Positions 35,249 through 49,600 of a stretch of DNA of 61,302 nucleotides are shown one piece after another (positions within the stretch are counted from its first letter, which is position 1; every line of letters starts with the position of its first letter). Below the pieces are notes generated by a model. It did not search any database and had not been told where the DNA came from. It saw only the letters and a list, made by a program, of their open reading frames with translations. The position numbers and the translations under genes were made by a program. The stretch spans positions 2,505-63,806 of the forward strand of contig JBBBWG010027346.1 of the NCBI GenBank assembly GCA_037176905.1, in the 5' to 3' direction. The DNA comes from Azolla pinnata (taxonomy: Eukaryota > Streptophyta > Polypodiopsida > Salviniales > Salviniaceae).

Positions 35249-38200
35249 CTATAACTTTGCACTGGTTCTGCATACGCAGTCACGTCCCGCAGGAAGCTGG
35301 AGTTCCTTGCTCAAAGGTGAGAAATAGTAATCTACTAGATCTGGAGTGACCCCGTCAAGCGTACATGGATTCCACTGTCATAGTGCCAAGATTGTTGAGA
35401 GTTTTAGAGGAAATATAATGAAGAGTTTTAAGTATAAATACTACCGTTTCATACTTGATGAGATTGCCTAAATTTCTAATAATATGATCAAGAGTTCTGT
35501 CTTTGTTTTCACCTCATTATCATTCATTTCTTGGTTTTGGTAATTTTGTTGCTTCAAGACCATTTACATTTCTCAAATTGACTAGTAATGGGCATACATA
35601 CCTTTGGGTTATTATCCTTGTCCACTATAATAGCTCGAATTCCCTTCATGCACAAAGCAACAAATAGGAAAGGAATGATGTTAACTTCACATTCTGAGTA
35701 ATATCGAGGAGAAGCAAACTACCCACATCACAATGAACTATTCCATACTTATACGAAGTGGAACAGGGAGGTAAGACAGACATTATGCAGATAACACAAC
35801 CCAATGCACTTTCTCAGAATATATACAAAGTCTCATTGAATTAATGCTAGTGGGTGTCAAATGTTCCTGAATACGACAGTTTGAACCAGGCTCCACTGAT
35901 ATATCCATAGCTATCTACCAAGTATACACTAGGAAACAATCAGTTGATATAAACTGATCTGAGGTGAAGGACGAAATAATATTGTGTGAATAACAACTCC
36001 AGATGCCATAGAATTCTTTTCATGTGTAAATAGATAATGAAGTTATGACATTTCTTTATGATTCGTAGCACTCCATAAATCGGGAACTATTGTACTTGGA
36101 ATCAATTTAGGAAGTACTGGAAGCAATGCAGATAGCTCACCTCATACAAATCGTTAGAAAATTTGGCCTCTACAAATCTTGTCGATAATCTGAATTCGCG
36201 CACAAAGCATTCATGGAGCAATTGTTGTCTCCCTTCCCTTATCTGGAGACATCATGGAAGTAGGCATTATAGAGCTTTCGTTTACAATATAAACATGATT
36301 TTGGGCAATATACCAAAATACCCTTTTTACCCCAACTGTTTCATCGGTTGGAAAACATACAAAGCATGGCATTGCTTTGGGAATGAAATGCATGGGGATA
36401 ATATCGATAATATCGATACTAATTACACTCCTTACCATGCTCATAACCCTTGTAACTACAAACTTCATCCTCTGAATCATACACGATTTAGTTCCACAGA
36501 AAGGAATTTTCTTTGGGTCACATTTATGACTAGATTTTCTTTGGGTTATATTATTGAAAGCTAAAGCAATGTCAATTAATTAGTTCGAATTGAGGGAGTA
36601 ATGATATACAAATAGAACTGAATCATCATATGGATTATTTAGAGAATGAATAAGTGGCGACACTGCCGCCATGTACACCTTGTTAGGCCATAAAATGTTT
36701 TTGTTTAGTGCTTAATTATTTGCTTGGATCCTAGAAAAATTGAGGTATTTTGACAGTGTTGAGACTAAAACAGGATAATTGACAAATCGTCCAAATCTTT
36801 TCTGTTTCTCTTTCCCGTATTCTGAAATAAAGAGAGCATTGCACAGAGAATGAAATCTATGAAGTTAAATTAAGAGAATGAAATGCATTATCCAATTTAG
36901 AGGAAGACCAAGGTCTCATATACAAATGACATGAATGGATGGATCTCTGATAGACATACCGAGCGTAAAGTGACTTTAAGGCTCAAGGGTGAGGCTTTCT
37001 TCAGTATATCTGCAGTGACCCTGTACCAACCATTACAGTTGTTCCCTTCCGATTCCTGTAACATTAACAAAAAAGATAAAACAAGCTCCATATGTTTGTC
37101 TTGAGAAAAGTAAGGACACATATATGGGAATAAAATTACCAATGCCTTCAGAATATCTTCAATAGAAGCTTTTGAAAAGCATTTGTCGATTTCATTCAGC
37201 CTGCAAACTTGGAGATCTTTCTCTCGTCTTTTCATTTCTCAGTAGTTCTTTTCCTCTCCAGACAGTATTTTGATTTATATCATTTCATTTCTTTGTGAGT
37301 CAAAACACAAGCAAGCAATAGCACTCGCAATAGAAACACCACTACCAGAAAAATAAGAAGAATGCTATCATCGTGGAAATGTCAATTGCTGGCAAGTAAT
37401 GTCAATAGCATTAATGTGCTAAATTGCAAATGGATCAACCACCTACTCTGTATATGAGAATGTTCCAAACGGCAAGTTATGAACAACATTCAGATATGAA
37501 AGGTTGAATCACTCAAACTCTCAAATTCACAGATAAAACGAGTGCAAGATGAGCTAAGCAAAGGTTTTCTAATCATTAATATTAACTATTTTTTGAGTTC
37601 TCTAATTCATCCTGGTATGCTTGTTTTCTTGTTAGATAGACAGAGAGTCTCACAACAAATGGGAACAAATGGGAGACGGATGGCTTTATCACTGCCCAAA
37701 ACTTATAAAAGGCTTCAAAAAGTTTATCAATCAAAACATCCATCCATTGTGACTTTCAATGTGCAATTGTGTAATTTACGGTTTTGGAACCTGAGCACAA
37801 ACAGAATGAATGCCATAAGAGAGAAGCCTACACCTGCTTCAAGTTACACCTAAGGCAAACCGAAGATCTAGAACCTGATACTAGATGGAGAGGATCTATT
37901 GTGAGAAATAAGATCTACTTGAACCTGATTATCTCGGTAAATATATTCAAATGTAAATAGAAACTACTAACTTGTACAGAGGACTGGTAACCATTGGTTT
38001 AACTCTACTTGAAAATTGATCTAAAATTGGCATTAGGTCTTCAATTTCCCTTCCAACAAAGTTGTACAGTGCTTCTTCCAGATCTGGCAATGCCTGAAGA
38101 TATAGAATCTTTATGAAGACAGGAAAAAAAGGGAAGAACCACAGACAATGGAAAAAATATGTCTTACTTTAGATGGTACAAAATGAGTTGCAAGTCCACA

Positions 38201-41035
38201 TGCTAGTACATCAGCTCCATCCAATCGTACACCAGTGAGACCTACATATTCTCCTGCATAAAAACATGTCACCTTCATTGTAAACCACTACAGAAACACA
38301 CCTACATAATAATGTATGCAAGCGTATACTTTCCATAATAGTGGTATTCCTATTGAAAAAACTCTTCATACCCTTGGATTTTCATTTCTTTCTCTGAACA
38401 CAAACTTTTGACGGAGAAAGATTGATCAAATGACTTGATATACTGGACTGCTCTAGAGGCAATCAGCTTAGACATTTCAGGAAACAAACAGAAACTGGTG
38501 GGTATTTCTCAGTTCATCTACTCATATTTACATCCATTTGGTTTTCATAATTCCAAATAACAGAGAAACGCACAAAAACATCCATGGAGTTTTTTTTCTC
38601 AAGTACCCAAAAATCCAGGTAGTCGTGAAAGAAAATGGGATGCTCCAACATCTGGGTGTAGCCCAATTGCAGTTTCAGGCATAGCAAATACCTGTCCACA
38701 CAATTTCCTTTACACAGAGAGAATTTAACTCATACAAATGCTAGTACCAGAATGTTGCAGGATTGGTTATGAAAGTAGTAGGATTCTCATACAACTTTTG
38801 TGAACCTCTACATACATTCTATTCCTTTATTGTAATATGTTTGAGGTGATTACAATCTGTTTTTTGGGGTGATCACGGATGATTGTTTTCGTCAAAATAA
38901 GATCACGTAACATAAAGCATAGAACTATTTTCGTTGAAGTCATGTGACATGATGCAAACCATAATTATAGATGAAATATCAAAGATATTCTGAAGTTAGA
39001 ATCTGGACAGCAGAAGTTATATACAGTTTTTTCAGATGCAATTCTCATATGTCCATGAATCGAGATCCCAGCACCTCCTCCCATGACAAATCCATCAAGA
39101 AGAGCTATCTATTAGTGATAAGCAGTATCAGTAACTTGCAAAAGCCTTTAAGTACTCAAATATAATCTAGATATTCAAACTGTGTTCGCTTACATGAGGC
39201 TTCGTGTACGTCCCAATGATGTAATAGAGCTGATACGCAGCACGAGTAAAATCAGTTACCATTTGGTGATACCCTGATCAGAAGTAATTACAGCCCATCT
39301 AACATGCTACTATGAAAAACATAAACATGATTCTGTTGATGTTTTATACATCCAAAATGAAAATGTAAGCTTGCCTGAGATCCCATATTGTAATGTTCTT
39401 GCTATATCACCACCAGCACAGAAAGCCCTTCCAGAACCCTATGTTGCAACAAACTTCAGAAAGAATTGGTGCCAAATAAATAAAAACTGATTATATGGCA
39501 TTTTCAGAAAATTACCTTTATTATGATCAAAGAAACTTGGCTGTCGTCTTCCCATTGTTCATACAGCTTCTTCAAAGAAGCTATCTTAACATTGTGTCCA
39601 ATGGGATCATTTTAAGAATTAATGTAAATCATATCAGCATTTTAATAAATTAATGCATCACTGATCAAATTATTTTCTATTTTTCCCTATTCCTAAAAAT
39701 GATATAACATCCTTACCATCGATTCTGAAAGGGCATTCAGTTGTTTAGGCCTATTTAACACTGCTACTCGACACTTGTTGAATTCAAATGCTAGAATCTG
39801 CACAAAAAAAACACTTGTTTTCTTTCTATAGCGGTACATTTTCTATGTTGAGCATGCACATGGGGTGCTGTTGGCTTTTTTACGTGATGTTTTTTGTTGA
39901 GCTGTGTACTATCATTTTCTATCCAAAATGGATCATGAAAAGTAGTTAGGTACAAGTGAATTGTCAATTAATGGTCAAATGAAACGTTTGCGCTTGAAAT
40001 TCTGGAACCTTCACGACATCAATCTCTCTATATCACATGAAAATTTTACAGCTCAAATGTATAAAATAAACACAGAAAAATAAAGAGATATTTTCTTCAT
40101 GCCATTCTTGTAAACTTGTTTAAGATAAAATAGAGAAGAATATGATCTTATATATCCAGTGTCTTTGAAATAAATTGGTATATCAGCCATTGTGATGTTT
40201 TAATCCTTACGCACCTAGACTTTTGTTGTGACACCCGGTTTAGGTGATTTCATTTCTTTATATAGAGATATTCATACTCATTACATACCAAGGATTCCTG
40301 ATTGAAACACTACGTCTTCATGCCAGTTTTTGGAGCATATATGCTTCTTTTTCCAATGTGAAGTTCATAGTAGTATGCCCAAATTCTACAACGCTGAAGG
40401 CTAACTTACACAATGTTTAGCCCTAACGTTGACTCTTGAGCTTGGACCCAAGAACTCTCATTTCAACACTTGAGTTACCAAGTTGGGGACCTAAAATCCA
40501 ACCCATTTTCTTTCTTTCCTCGGTTAACCATGAGAATTAAAGCTACACAGCAAAGCAAATCATATTTCTTTGTATGGCAGAAGTTTGTCAATCCATAGAA
40601 TGCAAAGGACTACATGTCTCACTGGTCTAGAATCCAAACATTTTCTTTCTTTCCTCGGTTTACGTTGGGAATTAAACTATAGGGCAAACCAAATCATCTC
40701 TCTTACAATGGCAGAAGTTTTTGTCAATCCATAGAATGCGAGAACCGCATGTGTTGCTGATCTAGAATCCAAACATGTAATTCCTTTCTTCAGTTAACCT
40801 TGTGAATTAAACTACAGGACAAAGCAAAGCATATCCCTTTCTATCGCATAAGTTTGTCAATCCATAGAATGTGAGGACCGCATTAAAGCTACGGGGCAAA
40901 GCAAATCATATCTCTTCCTATCGCAGAAGTCTGTCGATCCATAGAAATGCGAGGGACACAGGAGATGCAAACAGCAAAGACGGGATGAATCGATGGGCTG
41001 ACCTCGTTATTGCTGGTGGAGGGAGATGAGGCCAT
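35249..41035 (-). CDS. CHY1: CHY1-like 3-hydroxyisobutyryl-CoA hydrolase, copy 1 (peroxisomal)
   Basis: Hydrolyses 3-hydroxyisobutyryl-CoA in valine catabolism (enoyl-CoA hydratase/isomerase fold); plant CHY1 is peroxisomal and prevents build-up of toxic methacrylyl-CoA. Fourteen exons, in transcript order: 41035-41003, 39797-39717, 39584-39516, 39438-39375, 39273-39194, 39108-39025, 38691-38607, 38253-38168, 38093-37972, 37200-37140, 37055-36960, 36242-36141, 35643-35602, 35374-35249; 376 residues. Motifs: [36 protein letters not shown] and [13 protein letters not shown] with likely catalytic E143 and D151, [34 protein letters not shown]. It ends in SAKL, a PTS1 peroxisomal signal. Intron 4 has a GC donor (CAG/GCAAGC), whereas copy 2 has GT there. 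It is a tandem paralogue of 43909-52094 and looks intact. Confidence 0.93.
40506..40975. repeat. Tandem repeat of about 110-135 bp in intron 1 of CHY1 copy 1
   Basis: Four diverged copies share TTTCTTTCCTCGGTT, GAATTAAA-CTA-A-GGCAAA-CAAATCAT, CAGAAGTTTGTCAATCCATA and GAATGCGAG-ACCGCAT. They begin near 40506, 40641, 40777 and 40883, ending about 30 bp from the exon-1 donor. Confidence 0.8.
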
Positions 41036-41126
41036 CGTAGACGATTGAGAAGGTAATTTTTGTTGTTTTGGGCGAAATCTACAAACAAAAGTGTGTTTTT
41101 GTATCATAAATTCATTCGATTGACAC

Positions 41127-41256
41127 GAGAAACATAGCAAATGTCGCATCCAATTTGCATTGTGATTTTGCGAAAGATCGCCGATTTACACAAGAAACAT
41201 AGCAGATCTTGCATCCGATTTGCATTGTGATCTTGCGAAAGATCATCGATTAGCAA
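41127..41256. repeat. Tandem duplication of about 65 bp upstream of CHY1 copy 1
   Basis: Two near-identical units (AGAAACATAGCA, GCATCC-ATTTGCATTGTGA, TTGCGAAAGATC-CGATT), starting about 41127 and 41192, roughly 90 bp upstream of the ATG. They lie in the promoter or leader. Confidence 0.8.
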
Positions 41257-41259
41257 ACC

Positions 41260-42640
41260 AACGAAAGTCCGACATCTCATGTTTGGAAGGATGGATAAAT
41301 GAAAAAAGATCGCAGTGTAAAATCATCGATTTAGGCTGTGATCTTGCGAATGTCCGACGAGTTACAACATCTTTTCAGATTTCCCTCGAAACGATCCTAT
41401 ACTCACGCTGGAGACCCATGTTCAATATTGGTTTTCTGTTTTCGAACTAGCTATGGCATGCCAATCGAGCTCCTATTCAGCCTCATTTCCTAGGGTTTTG
41501 TAGTTATGGACCATGGGATTTTGGAATTAAATGACTGAGATCGTACGTATGTACATGTTATAAAACATGGTGGAGTTTTGTGTCAAGGATGCATAGGAGT
41601 TGCATTTTTATTTGGCTTTGTGAAAGAGTCTTCAAATTATAACTAAAGATGCAAATTAGTTCGGTTCAGTATAAAAGTCAGTTCAGTTCACCTAGTCCTC
41701 ACATAAGTTTAGCTCAAATAGGTTCAGCTCTAAACGGTTCAATCCTAACTTTGAGTTTGTTCTAGTTCAAGATTCTTATTATTCATTCGGTTCAGTTCCC
41801 TTCTGTTCAATGTGCTAAAAACCAAACAAAACCTAAAGTGAACCAGACCCATTACTAGCTTGGCATAAGCACGTTTGGGTTTAGCTCCAGTCTAAAGACA
41901 TTAGGTTAAGTTCGGTTTCATTTCGATTACTTTTGGGAGGCATCAAACTCCCATTGTTTCACAACCATGTGAGGATAGGCTCAATGTTATACACCTTAAT
42001 GAACTAACGTAAAGGCTGTTTTGAATGGGAAGATAAGTGAGAAACTAGTTGTCTTAAGATTTGTGGACAAACCCATATGGTCACTAATAGTCAAGCATGA
42101 GCATTTAGCTTGAGAAGTTTGACTCCATTTTTTATGCCAAAAAGGAACTTGCTACCTTCTCTCTTTATAGATATCTTGAGATGTTGTAAAGACTCCACTT
42201 GTGAGGCTAGGTTCCCTTTTCATCAGATCCGTTTTCAACTTCTGAGGTATATAATCCAAAGTATTAATGTTTTGGTATGAGACACAATTTGTACTTTTAC
42301 ATTCATCTTTAGTCTTCCTCGTGGGCGATTGGTGTAGACAAACACCTCTAATCTCGCCTAAAATTAGTAGATTCCATAATATTTGGCATTAAGAGTTACG
42401 TACTGATGATTTCTTTTTCTATCTTTGGTTTTGTTTGTTTTAGAGCGACTAATGAGATTGATAGCAAATATCCAGATCAAAAGAGCACGAAAAGTTTGTA
42501 TTCTTCTTTTTTAATTTTCTTTTCTAGAAGTTTGTAAAGTGATCAGGGTTTGGCAGCCATTAATAGTTTGAGTGATTGATTATTGATTGATCATGTCGGA
42601 TTGATCAATGTTATCTAATTTTGTTTATGATTTGCCACAT
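41260..42640. other. AT-rich spacer between the CHY1-like copies
   Basis: No gene recognised. GGTTCAGTTC-like phrases recur at 41660-41840 (TTCGGTTCAG, GTTCAGTTCA, CGGTTCAATC). Confidence 0.5.
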
Positions 42641-43090
42641 ACAATCATAATAAACTACTTCAATGGAAAATCTACCAAAAAAACACCTAACAAACTTATA
42701 ATTTATATTTTAGCGCCTACTAAAACTAGAAAGTTGCTAATTAACGCCTAGTTAATAACAAGCGCTCAATTAAATTATTAACACCAAATCGATTAATTTT
42801 GAGCTAAATTATCACCAAATTGAATAAATTGACTAGCATTCAATTAATTAAACACTAAATGAATGCATTAATAAATTAATTATTTTCTAAAATTACTAAC
42901 TTATATTAATTGAATATAGTAAGGGAATGGATTAGTAAACAATGTAAGGAGTATGAAGCAATTAGTAAATAGCACTAGGAGGATTAAGAATCAATGAACA
43001 TGAGAAGAGATAGATTGGATGCTATTAGTAAGAGAATGAGAGAACCGATTAGGGAAAAGAGATTAATTAGGAAATAATCGTAGTAAGGGA
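42640..43090 (-). repeat. Dispersed AT-rich repeat, copy B
   Basis: The reverse complement aligns with 6740-7115: both run TAGTAATTTTAGAA to GTTAGG-GTTTTTT on one side, and GATTAGTAAACAA, GATTA-GAATCA, GAGAGATAG, AGTAAGAGAA on the other. It is longer than copy C (34985-35125). No protein was seen. Confidence 0.45.
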
Positions 43091-43908
43091 GGGAATAAAA
43101 CAGATTAGTCGAAAGGGGATACAAGTCATTTTCTATCGTCTTGATCCAATGATTTCTTCGACATAAGGTCTCAGAAAATCATCGTATATATATACACAAT
43201 ACCTAGCTCAATGATTCTTGTATCCGAATTCGTCCAAAGGTAGATACCTAGCATCCGATTCGAACTTGGAGCAATTCAATTGTGAGGATGATGATGCCTC
43301 AAAACCATCGGAAAATAACTTACATTGTTACAGTCGCTATGCATCGGAAAATAACTTACCTTGATAGATACTACTGACTATTTTACTCTTGAATCTGAAA
43401 ATCTTGGATTCTAGTCTTGAAAATTTTGATCTTCGTGTTATGCAAAACATAATCTCTGGCATTCCTTTCCATATTGCATTCTTTAACTCCCAGCCATGTC
43501 ATTTTCTTCAATCTGAGCTGCTACTAAAACACTATAAAAGCATTTCATACAGATCTTTACCTTCTTAGGTCAACGCGTTCACCTGCAAAAAACTACCCTG
43601 CTGTTGAGGAAAGAGAGCCCAAAGCTTGAACATTACCTTGACTAAAATACCTTGTTGACCAAAGAGATACTTCAAGCTTCAATATAATAGACTTTCATTT
43701 GGACAAACAAAAGCATCAAGAGCACTTAATTCCCTGTCCTCCAGCCTCACCAAAAAGACCAAATATTTTTTGCTTACGTGTGATATTTCCTTCCAATCAA
43801 TCTAACACTTACATACATCACCATGTACAATCAAATCAACAACTAGATCAGAATACTTTGCCTTACTAGCAAGGATAACAATTGCTTACTATTTTTTAAC
43901 TCAGTTGC

Positions 43909-46541
43909 CTACAGCTTTGCATTGACTTTACGCGAACTTTTGCGCTGAGTCGAAAGCTGGAGTTCTTGTGCCTCATTGTTGCTGAGTGGTGAAAAGAATG
44001 AATCCACTAAATCAGAAGAGACACCATCAAGAGAAGGTGGGTTCCACTGCCATGAATACAAACATCATGCAGATTTTTTAATCAGATACAATGAAGAATG
44101 TAACCGCACTATTACAACATGCATTAACCTAGTTGTTTCGAGGTCAGATGTTCCACCCTCATCTCATGAGACGAAAATAGATGGATTTCTTCCAGAAGCA
44201 AACAAGGTAAAGATGGATCTATGATTATCCACACTCCATGAAAAACAAATCTGGAGAATTTGTCCTCAAATATACCTTTGGGTTCCTGTCCTTATCCATC
44301 AGAATAGCTCGAACACCCTTCATACACAAACAGTAGCCATAAAGTAAATATTAGATTTAAAATAGTAAATAATTCTGATTGTTAGCACATTGATGCTGCT
44401 ACCTAGTAATAGCAGAACCTGATGCACTTCCTCAAGCTAAGAAAGCTCAAGTATTTTTACAGAGTCTGAGCTTCCTGAAAGCTACAGACAATTGCCTTTC
44501 CCGCTAAGCTTCGTCAACAAATAGACTATCTCTTGCACATGCATCACTATCAAATGCAAACTCGACTCAATTTGATGATGTCAACTTCTCTGCAGTAAAG
44601 GTAGGATAAAAATGTAAAAGTACAAACTAAAGACCACAAGATTTGAACCTCTTCGTATACTAGGTAATAAAACGATGATGAGCCTTGTAATTAGTGCATC
44701 CAAAAAAACATCTTCTACAGAGCTTGCATTCAAAATACAAAGAACTGGACTAATGGAAATATTTTACCTCATAAAAGTCATTAGAAAGTTTTCGCTCCAC
44801 AAATCGAACTGTTGACCTGTATTCACGCATAAGACATTCACCTAGCGACTGGTGTCTCCCTTCCCTTATCTAGAAACAGTTGAGGAGACAGCTATTATAC
44901 ATCTCGAATAGAACTTTACTTAGCACAAAATACTTTTTTATGTGTATTCCCAGCATCGAGACATAAGCAAGCATTGAAAGAAAAATGAAGTCGGATCATT
45001 CTCATAAAAAGATAGAAATTACTTACTTACAGCTACCTGTGGTGAAAGACAGAATCAAGAAACCTCATATACACATGGAATGATGGATCTATGATAGACA
45101 TACCGAACGTAACGTGACTTTGAGGCTTAAAGGCGAAGCCTTTCTCAACATATCTGCTGTGGATTTATACCAACCATTGCAGTTGTCCCCCTCCAACTCC
45201 TAAAAAATTAGAGAAAAAATGTTTAGTATGTCTGTACAGAACATAAGAAAATAACGCATGTAGAAATATCAATACCAATGCTTTCAAAATATCTTCAACA
45301 GTAGTTTTTGAAAAACATTTGTCAATTTCCTTCAGCCTGCATGACGGGGAATTTCCATCAGTATTCTTCAATCACTCTCCCTCTCTCCAAAATTGACATT
45401 TTCATTTATTCTGCTTCATTTCTTGCTGAATGAAAATGTTGTACCAAAACAATCCAAAAGCTTGTTAGATCACAACAGAAGATCACTACAAGAAAGATAG
45501 ATGAAAGGTCATTCAGCAGTAAGGGATGTGACGAAAGTGAAAAACCATGAAAAAAACAAGAAATCTGCGATCAGCTAGGTAATCTAGCACCAACTACTAC
45601 AATGGAAATGGACGAACAACAAACTACATACAAGAGAATATCCATTAAGATGAACAAGGTGCAAAACATTACATTATAGCAAATTAGATCGTTGATAGCA
45701 AAAGGACGGAAATTCTTATTTCAGATTCTTACATGACTAAGATAGCATAGATACAAATGTAAAAGGTCTGACCAACTCAAGGGTCTAACTGACAAAAAGA
45801 AATCAGTGCTAGGCGAGCCTATTAAACACTGGTCCTTGATATGAAACTAAAACCATCAAATCCATGATTATGTGATAATATTGAATACACGTCTGCTCCT
45901 AGATTATGTGCAAATAAAATGTTTACAAAGTAACTGGAACCATCCCTCACCTCTGCCTTTTCTCATTACCTTGTAATAGGCAGGATGTAAAGTCAAACTT
46001 AAGCTTTACTAGAATCTATTTTTTCTGTTCATTTGGATTTTGGTGCTACCATGCATTGTATAAATCGAAAACACTAACTTGTAAAGGGGACTGGTGGTAG
46101 TCAGCTTCACTCTACTGGCAAATTGATCTACAATAGAAATTACATCTTCAACTTCCTTTCCACTAAAGTTGTGCAGTGCCTCCTCCAGCTCCTGTAATGT
46201 CTGACAATAAAAAACCTTGTGAAGCTCTGTAGGCTGAAAAACACATGAGGATGCCTATTTTTCCTACAGAATAGCAAAATATAGGACTGGAAACGAGCAT
46301 GCATAAAGAGATGTCTTGCTGCTGTTTCTTCATATATAGTTACTTTAGAAGGAACGAAATGAGTTGCAAGTCCACATGCTAGAACATCCGCTCCATCCAA
46401 TCGAGCACCAGTTAGACCTGCATACTCTCCTGTACAAAAAATGATCTTCATTGTAAACAAGCCTAGATAAATCAGTGCAAGTCTAAAGAAAGAAAGAAAT
46501 GGCTGCGCCAAGCTGTGAAGGAGAGAAAGGTCATATTTCAC

Positions 46542-46614
<73 letters not shown>

Positions 46615-49600
46615 TTGACGTTGTACTTGTACTTTTTGGAGGCACCTAAGAAGAGCATCTCCAAGATCCTAGGGTCTGTTGACCTTGATCGATGAGATAC
46701 AGTCCCTGATTAAGTAGTTCACACACCAATGTGCTTTGCATGTACGTAAAGCTCTCTATTTACTACAACCATGATCAACAGTCTCCTTAGGAGGTGTGCT
46801 AACTATATAGCTTCCTTGGAAGCCAATAGTGCAATTATACTCTGGAGTCTAAAGCACCATAAAATAACATCACCAGCCAAAATAGAAATACAGCCACTGA
46901 TGGATTTCCAGATATTCAAATCATTTGGCATGCCTCAGAAAACCCTTGCAATTTCAATGGGCCTTTCATATTGTCTGCCACTTTGCAAATAGCATCCCAT
47001 GGGCAATAGCTGGACTTGTAGCAGCCATGACATACATAAGTCATCCAACTGGTTGTATCAGTAATATTGGCTGCATCATCATGTTTTATACAATTGACCT
47101 TTGGAAAGCTTATCATGTCGTCATAGTGTGGCATACTATATACATTTATATTAACCGTCTGAAAGCTCTCAAACACTTCCTCAATGTACTTTTATAAATA
47201 GAACAATCGTTGCTGTCTATCTCCCTTAATCCTCATGGGGTGAGTGCTTGGGACCTTTTCTGCCATACATAGTTTTCCACTATGGGCATGGACATTTTCA
47301 TTTAAAAATTTTCTCCTATTACGGTGGGTTTTTAATTTCCGCACCTACAACCTCCTAAAGGAAACAGATGAATTTTAATGCAATTGTTCCAGAGAGGCTC
47401 GCTAAGAACATTTCAGAGAAAAAAAAAAGCTGAGAAATATTTTGAATTTTTACCAGTTCATCTATCCATAAACATATTTGGTTACAAAAATCACAAAATA
47501 AAAATAAACTCACAAAGAATACATGAAGTTCTCTTAAAGTACCCAAATATCCAGGAAGCCGTGATAGAAAATGGGATGCTCCAACGTCTGGATGTAGCCC
47601 AAGTGCAGTTTCAGGCATAGCAAATACCTGGAATCACTTTTTTGTTTACACAGATAGCACTAGATTTTGAATCAAGAATGAGGGATGTGGTATGATATAG
47701 GATGGAATGGTGCAGGATTGGTTCTGCATGCATTAAAATAATATCCGGAATAAAATCAAATTGCAAATTTCCATAGGTCTTTTTAGATCTTTATTGATAC
47801 AACCATCTATTTTCTTGCTATAGACTCCAAGTTCTTTTTTCAGAAATGAGACCATAGACCATACATAAATTATACTGTTTGATGTTTGATAAGAGAAAGA
47901 GTGGAACATAGAAGATGTCTTCTAATAGGCCTAAATGAGCCTTAAGACCAACAATTAGCTCTCCTTTGAAAACAATGGACAAGATTAAGTGTACCTAAGC
48001 TAGAAGTGGCCAACAAATCTTGTTAACTACACAGATGCATGGCTTGTTACAGAGCCGAGAGACACAGGCAAACCACATACCGTGTACTTCACAATAACAA
48101 TTATGAAGGTGATCACACATGAACAAACGACTTCATCAATTAAGTAGTAATGCCAGAAAAAGGGAAGTGTGAGAACCCCCACACTAAAAGCTGGGAAACA
48201 CCCCACCATCAATCAAATGCATATGATTTCAATATCTGAAGCCATAAACAATGAAAATTCAAGTTAGTGAGTCGAATAAGGAGATTATTGAGCACAATTT
48301 CGGGATCACTCTACTACACGTTTAGAGTGAACAGACGAAAAGTCTTGTCTTTGTTCCGCAAAACTAATATTACAGCCTAAACGTTGAGCCTCCAACCCTA
48401 CCCATACAGATGGGTATTTACCCTGATCCGTTCCTAGAGTGTATGCATACTGACAAAAGTAGCTTGGCACAAATTTGAAAATTCTCTGAAGTTTAATTAA
48501 GCCATTTTCTTTCTTAGAGAAGATTCAAAAGGCCTCTAGACTCCCTTTAGATATAGGTCCGTTTCGTTAAATATGAAGTAAAAGAAAACAGATATTGCCC
48601 TTATATAGATTTCTGATTTATAGCATTTCAGCTCTACCAATGGACCTAATTTCTCCACACTTAGCTATTATTCTTATTGCTATTTCTTGTTATTTTACAA
48701 GGTTGTGGTATGTATTACTTAAGATGAACCAAGATTTTTCCCCTCTACCAATCTAGCTCTAGAGATCCCCGAAGCAAGGGTAGCACATTCAATGGCAAGG
48801 AATAATGGCTGTATCTGTCATTTAGAAGATTGCTAGAAACAATCAGAGTCCACCTGCACAATCAATTGCTTAAATTTGATCTATCATAACCCCTCTAAAA
48901 TGTCTTGGTCAGGAGTAAGGACTGCGCAAAAGTGTCCACCAATTGACTATGGGCAGGAATGGTGGAGTTCCAGAAAGAGCAGGAGATAGAGAGAGAGAGA
49001 GCTCAAAACAAGGTTACATCTCAAAATATCCTATACACCCAGCAAAAGGTTGCATCACAAAATATCATCTGATCTTTGAGATGAACTCTCCACCAACGTC
49101 CATCAACTATCTACAGCTAAAAACTTAAGAGGATACGTTCACCATGAGAAAAATGTGATATTTACATGAAAATATGTATGTAGAATAACAGGAGTTTAGA
49201 GAATTAAATTTTTCTTCATTGTAAACCGCCCAAAATAAGTTTTGAAAAGATGGGAAGTATCTAAAGCAATAAAAACATCTCCAACTTTGTGAGATGTTAC
49301 ATTTGAATTGGAGAAACACAAAACTAAAAAATAAAGATTGATTAATGTTTCCAAGGCGACTATCTACCACTACAAACTTGAGGATACATTCAACTAACCA
49401 TGAGAAAAATATGATATTTGCATGAAATATGTAGGAAGAATAACAGGAGTTTCAACAGACCGAAACTTTTCTTTATTCTAAGCTCCCCAAAATAAGCTTT
49501 GGAGAGATGGGGAGGTATCTAAAGCAATGAGAACAACTTGAATTCCGTGTGATGATGCATTGAAATTGGAGAAACACAGACATAAAAGAAATAGATTGAT

